A stretch of 35,680 nt of DNA from Pelosinus fermentans. Lineage in GTDB: Bacteria; Bacillota; Negativicutes; DSM-13327. A model generated the notes under the pieces. That model saw only the letters and a program-made list of their open reading frames with translations, was not told the DNA's origin and made no database searches. Below, in pieces: positions 31,159-35,680 of the stretch. The translations under genes and the position numbers were made by a program. Location: assembly GCA_002434245.1 (NCBI GenBank), contig DJJR01000025.1:1-35680 (forward strand), read 5' to 3'. Within the stretch, counting starts at the first letter, position 1, and the number at the start of each line of letters is the position of its first letter.

Positions 31159-33543
31159 ATGACAAGAAAAAAAATAACGGCTGCGTTAGTTGGCAATCCG
31201 AATTCAGGTAAAACGACGATCTTTAATAATGTGACTGGGGGACGCCAGCATGTAGGTAATTATCCTGGTGTTACGGTTGAGAAAAAAGAAGGCTATAAGA
31301 ATTTAGGCGATAAAGAATTTGCAATTATAGATTTACCAGGAACTTATAGCTTAACTGCATATTCACAAGAAGAAGTTGTAACACGCAATTTTATTGTAAA
31401 TGATAAGCCGGATGTGGTAATTGATATTCTAGATGCATCTAATTTGGAAAGGAATTTGTATTTAACCATACAACTTTTAGAACTAGAACATCCTTTATTA
31501 TTATCATTAAATATGGTGGATGTAGCTGAAGATTTAGGTGTGAAAATTAATGATTCTAAACTTTCCCAGTGTTTGAATGGTACCCCCATTGTACGTACGA
31601 TAGGTGTACGCAATGAAGGAACCGATGCAATGCTGCTGGCTGCTGCTGAAGCCAGCGAAAACAAACAAAGTAATGGCTTTAAGCTTGATTATGGAAGTGA
31701 TGTCGAAGAGGCGATTAAAAAGTTAGAACCTTTATTAATAGCTTTACATAATGAAATCAAATTTCCTGTACGTTGGTTAGCGTTAAAACTGTTAGAAAAT
31801 GATGCGAATATAAAAGAATCTCTCGTTAAGTTATCGAATTCTGATTCTATTATTAATGAATGTGATAAAATCAGGATTGAATTAAGTCATAAAATAGGTG
31901 AAGATGTTGAATTGTTTGTTGCTGGTCAACGTTATCAATTTGTAGGAAAGGTATACCAGCAAATTGCAGATGTCAGAGAGGCACATGCGATAACAACTTC
32001 AGATAAAATTGATAAAGTTCTAACAAACCGATTGTTTGGATTGCCAATCTTTTTTGGTTTGATGTGGGCTGTTTTTAATTTAGTATTTACCATTGGTGAT
32101 ATTCCTTCCGGGTGGATTGAAGACGCATTTGGCAAACTTGGCGAATTGATAGGAAGTGCTATGTCAGATGGTTCTTTAAAATCCTTGATTGTTGATGGTA
32201 TCATTGGAGGTGTAGGCGGAGTTCTTACCTTCGTACCAGGCATTATACTACTGTTTTTTGCAATTTCTATATTGGAAGATACAGGATATATGGCTAGAGC
32301 AGCTTTCATTATGGATAGACTGATGCGCAAGTTCGGTTTACATGGCAAGTCTTTTATTCCTTTGTTGCTGGGATTTGGTTGTAGTGTACCGGCAATTATG
32401 GGTTCTAGGATGTTAGAGAATCCTAGAGATCGAATGATTACCATATTGGTTTCCCCTCTTATGAGCTGTAGTGCAAAGTTACCAGTATATACCGTTTTGA
32501 TAGCTGCTTTTTTTGATCCAAGTGTAGCTGGTAATGTATTATTTTCAATTTACATTTTGGGAATTGTATTGTTGATGATTATGGCGAGTATTTATCGTAA
32601 AACCTTATTCAAAGGCGAAAGTGAGCCTTTCGTTATGGAATTACCTCCGTACCGTGTACCTACGCTTAAAAGTATAATCCTTCACATGTGGGAACGTAGT
32701 TCTTTGTATTTGAAAAAAGCAGGAACGATAATTTTAGCAGCTTCTATATTAATGTGGTTTTTGACGAATTATCCTAGTGAGGTAGAATATAGTAAAGACT
32801 ATGATGCTTTAACGGTACAAGCTGAAGAAACATATACTCAACAAGTTGGTGAAGATGTATTAGCACCGCTAAACATTGAAGATATTGAACAAAACGAACA
32901 ACTTACAGCTTTAGTGGGTGAAATTCAAGATGTTAATGCTGAATTTGACGAAGCTGCAGCAGAATTAGAAGAAGATAGTGCAGAGTATGCAGAACTTGAA
33001 ACGGCAAAAACAGAAAAGCTGCAACAAATTGAAACTGATAACCCAGAACTATATGCCAGTGCTGCAAAGTATGTTGAGCTTACTGCTTCTTTGGAAGAAG
33101 AAAAGACTCATTTGGAAAATGAACAAACGGGTGAAAAACTTGAAAAAAGTTATTCGGGACAATTAGGTAAATTTGTTGAACCTGTCATACAGCCTCTTGG
33201 CTTTGACTGGCGAGTTGGCGTTAGTCTTGTTGCCGGAGTTACAGCGAAAGAAGTAGTCTTAAGTACGATGGGAACTATTTATAGTTTAGGAGAGACGGAT
33301 GAAAATTCTAAATCTCTGAAACATGCACTAGCACAAGATCCTAATTTAAATCCACTGGTCGCTTACAGTCTAATGGTATTTGTTCTAATCTACTCTCCGT
33401 GTTTAGCTGCTCTTGCAGTAATGAAGAGAGAAACTAATTCATGGAAATGGCCGGCATTCAGCTTGGTTTATGGAACAGTTTTGGCTTGGGTTGTGACATT
33501 TATCGTATACCAAGGTGGTAAATTGTTAGGTTTTGGTAGTTAG
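31159..33543 (+). CDS. feoB: Ferrous iron transporter FeoB with a large acidic insertion
   Basis: A 794-aa inner-membrane Fe(II) transporter. The N-terminal G domain has G1 GNPNSGKTTIFN, G2 NYPGVTVEKKEG, G3 DLPGTYSL and G4 NMVD, followed by the helical switch region to about 270. The membrane part holds the Gate/Core segments LLLGFGCSVPAIMGSR and SPLMSCSAKLPVY, each with the conserved cysteine. Odd feature: after the segment ending WFLTNYP, about 120 residues (540-663) form a highly acidic, coiled-coil-like insertion (EDSAEYAELETAKTEKLQQI is part of it) before SYSGQLGKFVEPVIQPLGFDW. Most FeoBs have only a short loop there. The frame opens at TTG 31138, but GGGG spacing favours ATG 31159. Confidence 0.95.
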   Translation: MTRKKITAALVGNPNSGKTTIFNNVTGGRQHVGNYPGVTVEKKEGYKNLGDKEFAIIDLPGTYSLTAYSQEEVVTRNFIVNDKPDVVIDILDASNLERNLYLTIQLLELEHPLLLSLNMVDVAEDLGVKINDSKLSQCLNGTPIVRTIGVRNEGTDAMLLAAAEASENKQSNGFKLDYGSDVEEAIKKLEPLLIALHNEIKFPVRWLALKLLENDANIKESLVKLSNSDSIINECDKIRIELSHKIGEDVELFVAGQRYQFVGKVYQQIADVREAHAITTSDKIDKVLTNRLFGLPIFFGLMWAVFNLVFTIGDIPSGWIEDAFGKLGELIGSAMSDGSLKSLIVDGIIGGVGGVLTFVPGIILLFFAISILEDTGYMARAAFIMDRLMRKFGLHGKSFIPLLLGFGCSVPAIMGSRMLENPRDRMITILVSPLMSCSAKLPVYTVLIAAFFDPSVAGNVLFSIYILGIVLLMIMASIYRKTLFKGESEPFVMELPPYRVPTLKSIILHMWERSSLYLKKAGTIILAASILMWFLTNYPSEVEYSKDYDALTVQAEETYTQQVGEDVLAPLNIEDIEQNEQLTALVGEIQDVNAEFDEAAAELEEDSAEYAELETAKTEKLQQIETDNPELYASAAKYVELTASLEEEKTHLENEQTGEKLEKSYSGQLGKFVEPVIQPLGFDWRVGVSLVAGVTAKEVVLSTMGTIYSLGETDENSKSLKHALAQDPNLNPLVAYSLMVFVLIYSPCLAALAVMKRETNSWKWPAFSLVYGTVLAWVVTFIVYQGGKLLGFGS

Positions 33544-33565
33544 TTTAACAATTAATTGGTTTGTT

Positions 33566-33594
33566 GGTTTGCACTAGTTCACTTAGTGCAAACC
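33566..33594 (+). other. Hairpin between feoB and the Cys-rich gene
   Basis: GGTTTGCACTA (33566-33576) pairs perfectly with TAGTGCAAACC (33584-33594) over a 7-nt loop. No T-run follows, so it is more likely an mRNA-stabilising or processing element than a full terminator. Confidence 0.5.
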
Positions 33595-33647
33595 CAAACC
33601 TTATCAATATAGATTTAGTTAAGTAATGCGAAAAGGAGGAATTTGAG

Positions 33648-33803
33648 ATGGAAAACCTGATACTATATAGCATTGGTGCAGTGGCATTAGGTTATTTTGC
33701 TTTAACTGTGTGGAAAAAAATAACAGGAAAAGGAGGATCATGTTGTAGTTCTGAAAGTTGTAACGACTGTGAATGTACAGATAAGAATAATGATGAAAAA
33801 TAG
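33648..33803 (+). CDS. FeoB-associated Cys-rich membrane protein
   Basis: A 51-aa protein with one N-terminal membrane helix (ENLILYSIGAVALGYFALTVW), then a basic stretch KKITGKGG, then a cysteine cluster (CCSSESCNDCEC; six cysteines) and a charged tail. This is the usual layout of the FeoB-associated Cys-rich small protein family found beside feoB in Firmicutes. The cysteines may bind or pass iron, which is not proven. AGGAGG (33634-33639) is 8 nt before the ATG. It is probably the last gene of the feo operon. Confidence 0.88.
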   Translation: MENLILYSIGAVALGYFALTVWKKITGKGGSCCSSESCNDCECTDKNNDEK

Positions 33804-33855
33804 GTAAAGGGATGAAGATAGCTTTTAGGCTAACTTTATTTTTTAAATAATTAAT

Positions 33856-33874
33856 GAGAATGATAATCAATAAC
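33856..33874 (+). promoter_or_regulatory. Fur box upstream of the DUF2325 gene
   Basis: GAGAATGATAATCAATAAC matches the 19-bp Fur consensus at 16 positions and lies 40 nt before the next start codon. It suggests that the DUF2325-DUF3793 pair is iron-regulated separately from feo. Confidence 0.75.
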
Positions 33875-33914
33875 AAGTAGCGAATAAATAATAAAATGAA
33901 AAGGAGATATTAAT

Positions 33915-34205
33915 ATGTCTATTGTTGTAATTGGAGCCGATTATTTAGGAATTATTGAAAAGAATCTGTATTCGTTAGGGGTAACTAAATTGACTCATAT
34001 TGATGGAAGGCGAGTCTCAAATCAAAATAAAATAAGCATTCCTAAAAAAACCCAGTTTGTATTAGTCTTAACTGATTATGTGAATCACAATACTGCTAAG
34101 ATGGTAAAAGCCGTTGCTAAAGCGCAGGATGTACCGTTGGTGTTTGCCAAACGTTCTTGGGGGTCTGTTGAAGAAAAATTAGTTTCTGCAGGTGTGATGA
34201 ATTAA
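33915..34205 (+). CDS. DUF2325 domain protein
   Basis: A 96-aa single-domain protein of the DUF2325 family: SIVVIGADYLGIIEKNL, LTHIDGRR, FVLVLTDYVNHNTAKMVKAVAK and VPLVFAKRSWGSVEEKL. It has a small Rossmann-like alternation of strands and helices, no membrane segment and no cysteine. Function is not established. AAAGGAGAT precedes the ATG. A Fur box lies just upstream and the DUF3793 gene 33 nt downstream, so a role under iron limitation is inferred. Confidence 0.88.
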   Translation: MSIVVIGADYLGIIEKNLYSLGVTKLTHIDGRRVSNQNKISIPKKTQFVLVLTDYVNHNTAKMVKAVAKAQDVPLVFAKRSWGSVEEKLVSAGVMN

Positions 34206-34238
34206 TCAGCATTATTATTTTTACAAGGTGGAATGGAT

Positions 34239-34856
34239 ATGTGTTGGAAAGAATTTTTACAAGTTCAAGGTAGTAAGAATGATGCTGACTTTTTCTTTAA
34301 GTGGCTGGCGGTTGAATTAGCACCGACAATTTACGGTGAAAAACCAGGTACATTGCTTAATCTAATGGATTCCTCCAAAATCTTTATGAAGACAATGTGG
34401 CTTCAGTATGGTGAAGCGTTATTAGCAAATGGTAATGTGGAGTGGCTGGTACTTAAAAACGAGCCCCATAGCATGAAAATACTTTTTTATCGTGTAGATT
34501 TATTAAACAGTTATGTTAATGATGAAGAAAATCGACGCTTTTTAGAAAGATTCGGTTATCATACAAGCATGAGTTTAGAAGATCTTCTGCTATATTTTAA
34601 AGGACGCTTTCAATTGATGTGCCCTCACGAAATGGGAATTTTATTGGGAATACCTTTGAAAGATGTTATGGGGTTTATGGGCATGGGGAAAGAAGGTCAT
34701 ACCTGTCAGGGTATGTGGAAAGTATATGGTGATCCTGAAACCTCACTGGGTATCATGCAGCGGATGGAAGAGATGAAAAGTCAAGTTGCTGGTTGGATGA
34801 TGCAAGGTTACAAAGTGACTGATGTGTTGTGCGGTCCTTGTTCGCAAACGGCTTAA
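34239..34856 (+). CDS. DUF3793 family protein
   Basis: A 205-aa soluble protein of the DUF3793 family. Recognisable parts are FFFKWLAVELAPTIYGEKPGTLL, the central NEPHSMKILFYR, FGYHTSMSLEDLL and CPHEMGILLGIPLKDVMGFMG, the last being the family's most conserved block. Cysteines occur near the end (VLCGPCSQTA). The function is unknown; relatives occur near iron-transport and flavodoxin genes in anaerobic Firmicutes. ATG 34233 also opens the frame, but AAGGTGG spacing favours ATG 34239. It forms a unit with the DUF2325 gene. Confidence 0.87.
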   Translation: MCWKEFLQVQGSKNDADFFFKWLAVELAPTIYGEKPGTLLNLMDSSKIFMKTMWLQYGEALLANGNVEWLVLKNEPHSMKILFYRVDLLNSYVNDEENRRFLERFGYHTSMSLEDLLLYFKGRFQLMCPHEMGILLGIPLKDVMGFMGMGKEGHTCQGMWKVYGDPETSLGIMQRMEEMKSQVAGWMMQGYKVTDVLCGPCSQTA

Positions 34857-34937
34857 ATCTCTTTCTCATTCCCCAGTTTAGTGAAAGTTCTATGGTAAAA
34901 GGAGTTTTTGATTATAAAGAATATTTTTATCTTTACA

Positions 34938-34997
34938 TTATAGTAAGAATAAAGTTATAATCTGTAAGTCGATATTAGGGCTTTATTCTTACTATAA
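34938..34997. terminator. Perfect 17-bp inverted repeat
   Basis: TTATAGTAAGAATAAAG (34938-34954) and CTTTATTCTTACTATAA (34981-34997) are exact reverse complements around a 26-nt spacer. It lies between the DUF3793 gene and the last gene. The stem is AT-rich without a clear T-run, so it may be a terminator or a regulatory structure. Confidence 0.5.
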
Positions 34998-35016
34998 TTG
35001 AGGTTTTTATTTAATA

Positions 35017-35680
35017 ATGATGATGCTATGTGAAAAGAAATCAGCTATGAAAGCTGGTTTTTTATTGGTTTTAGTCTTTTTAGGTTTATCATTTGTACAT
35101 GTTATGGGAGTCAGTCGTCTGACGCCTGAATCGATTCGTAATGTAATAGTATCTTTTGGTTGGTGGGGACCTGTAATATATGTTTTTATGTACAGTATCA
35201 GACCCTTGCTTTTATTTCCTGCTATTATTCTCACGTTAGCTGGTGGTTTAGCTTTTGGTCCTTGGTGGGGTACTATTTATGTTGTAGTTGGTGGAGTACT
35301 AGGTGCATGTTTGTGCTTTGGAATAGCTCGCTTATTAGGACGTAAAAAAATGCAAAAATATCTAAGTAAATTTTCGCATTTACAGATATTTGAGAGCAAG
35401 ATGGCGGCTAATGGTTTTCGTACCATGTTATTTATGCGAATTGTACCTATTTTCCCTTATGATCCAGTCAGTTACTTAGCTGGATTATCTAAAATTCGTT
35501 TTCGTGACTATGTTTTGGCCACGACTCTTGGGATGATTCCTGGTGCCTTTGCCTATAATGTTTTAGGGTATTCTCTTTTGGATATCTTTTCGTCCACCTT
35601 TTTATTTGGAATCGTCTTGGCAGCTCTTGTTTTTCTTACTCCGCTGGCCTATCATTTGCTTAATAAAAATAGAAGGGTTT
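35017..35680 (+). CDS. TVP38/TMEM64 family membrane protein, 3' end cut by the window
   Basis: At least 221 codons with no stop before the window ends. It is a DedA-like VTT-domain protein: TM1 near residues 11-28 (AGFLLVLVFLGLSFVHVMG), GWWGPVIYVFMYSIRPLL, the reentrant region LFPAIILTLAGGLAFGPWWG and GGVLGACLCFGIARLLG. The conserved FMRIVPIFPYDPVSYLAGLSKI with YVLATTLGMIPGAFAY follows. The family is implicated in lipid flipping or ion handling; the cargo here is unknown. Three in-frame ATGs (35017, 35020, 35023) follow a GAGG at 35000-35003, with the first being nearest. It has no visible link to the iron genes. Confidence 0.88.
   Translation, partial: MMMLCEKKSAMKAGFLLVLVFLGLSFVHVMGVSRLTPESIRNVIVSFGWWGPVIYVFMYSIRPLLLFPAIILTLAGGLAFGPWWGTIYVVVGGVLGACLCFGIARLLGRKKMQKYLSKFSHLQIFESKMAANGFRTMLFMRIVPIFPYDPVSYLAGLSKIRFRDYVLATTLGMIPGAFAYNVLGYSLLDIFSSTFLFGIVLAALVFLTPLAYHLLNKNRRV

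Noticed and set aside
31935..32444. 169-codon minus-strand frame inside feoB
   Set aside because: It lies wholly antisense to a strongly supported feoB, has no ribosome site and no recognisable domain.
32978..33166. 62-codon plus-strand frame inside feoB
   Set aside because: Frame-shifted reading of the acidic insertion; its Lys/Gln-rich content is a product of the underlying Glu/Ala codons.

Overview
The window looks like a chromosomal segment of a low-GC Firmicute, most probably a diderm Negativicute of the Sporomusa/Pelosinus type. This is inferred from the low GC, strong AGGAGG-type ribosome sites, TTG/GTG starts, two SAM-I riboswitches, short-form HisG with HisZ, the FeoA-FeoA-FeoB set with a Cys-rich companion, and DUF2325/DUF3793 genes. 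I saw no rRNA, tRNA, CRISPR array, transposase or phage gene.

Layout. (1) 1-3200: a GNAT acetyltransferase and a NimA-like flavin-fold protein, a convergent secreted NlpC/P60 peptidase, and a lipid kinase. (2) 3214-6457: a sulfur block. A promoter, SAM-I riboswitch and terminator precede a PLP trans-sulfuration enzyme. Then come a decayed remnant of a second such gene, a protein with two YezD domains, a short leader with mutually exclusive hairpins, and cysK. (3) 6675-9901: an M19 dipeptidase with a TetR regulator, a minus-strand unit of two tiny proteins with its own promoter, and a PHP-family histidinol-phosphatase. (4) 9974-13607, minus strand: metN-metI-metQ plus a second MetQ-like protein without a lipobox, behind a second SAM-I riboswitch. 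(5) 13621-23416: histidine biosynthesis, as yerC-like regulator, hisZ and an HD protein, then an opposing 2-hydroxyacid dehydrogenase, then hisG-D-C-B-H-A-F-IE in one tightly overlapping operon. (6) 23501-30064: a SagB-type nitroreductase; a CitA/DcuS-type histidine kinase separated from its likely response regulator by a type II NADH dehydrogenase; and a divergent polysaccharide deacetylase. (7) 30118-34856: an independent structured RNA with its own promoter and terminator, then a Fur-box-controlled iron module (feoA, feoA2, feoB with an unusual acidic insertion, a 51-aa Cys-rich membrane protein, DUF2325, DUF3793). (8) 35017-35680: the start of a TVP38/TMEM64 membrane protein cut by the window edge.

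How it fits together. SAM sensing controls both sulfur amino acid synthesis (3380) and methionine uptake (13411-13557). The his genes make a nearly complete pathway. HisB here has only the dehydratase domain, so the PHP phosphatase at 9131 is the obvious candidate for the missing histidinol-phosphate step. Three Fur-like boxes tie feo and the two DUF genes into one iron-responsive block.

Most worth a second look: the 238-nt RNA with a 16-bp closing helix (30153-30390), a family of about 150-bp intergenic palindromic repeats (two complete copies and a fragment), the FeoB insertion, the double-YezD protein next to the pseudogene relic, the cysK leader, and the lipobox-less MetQ paralog.
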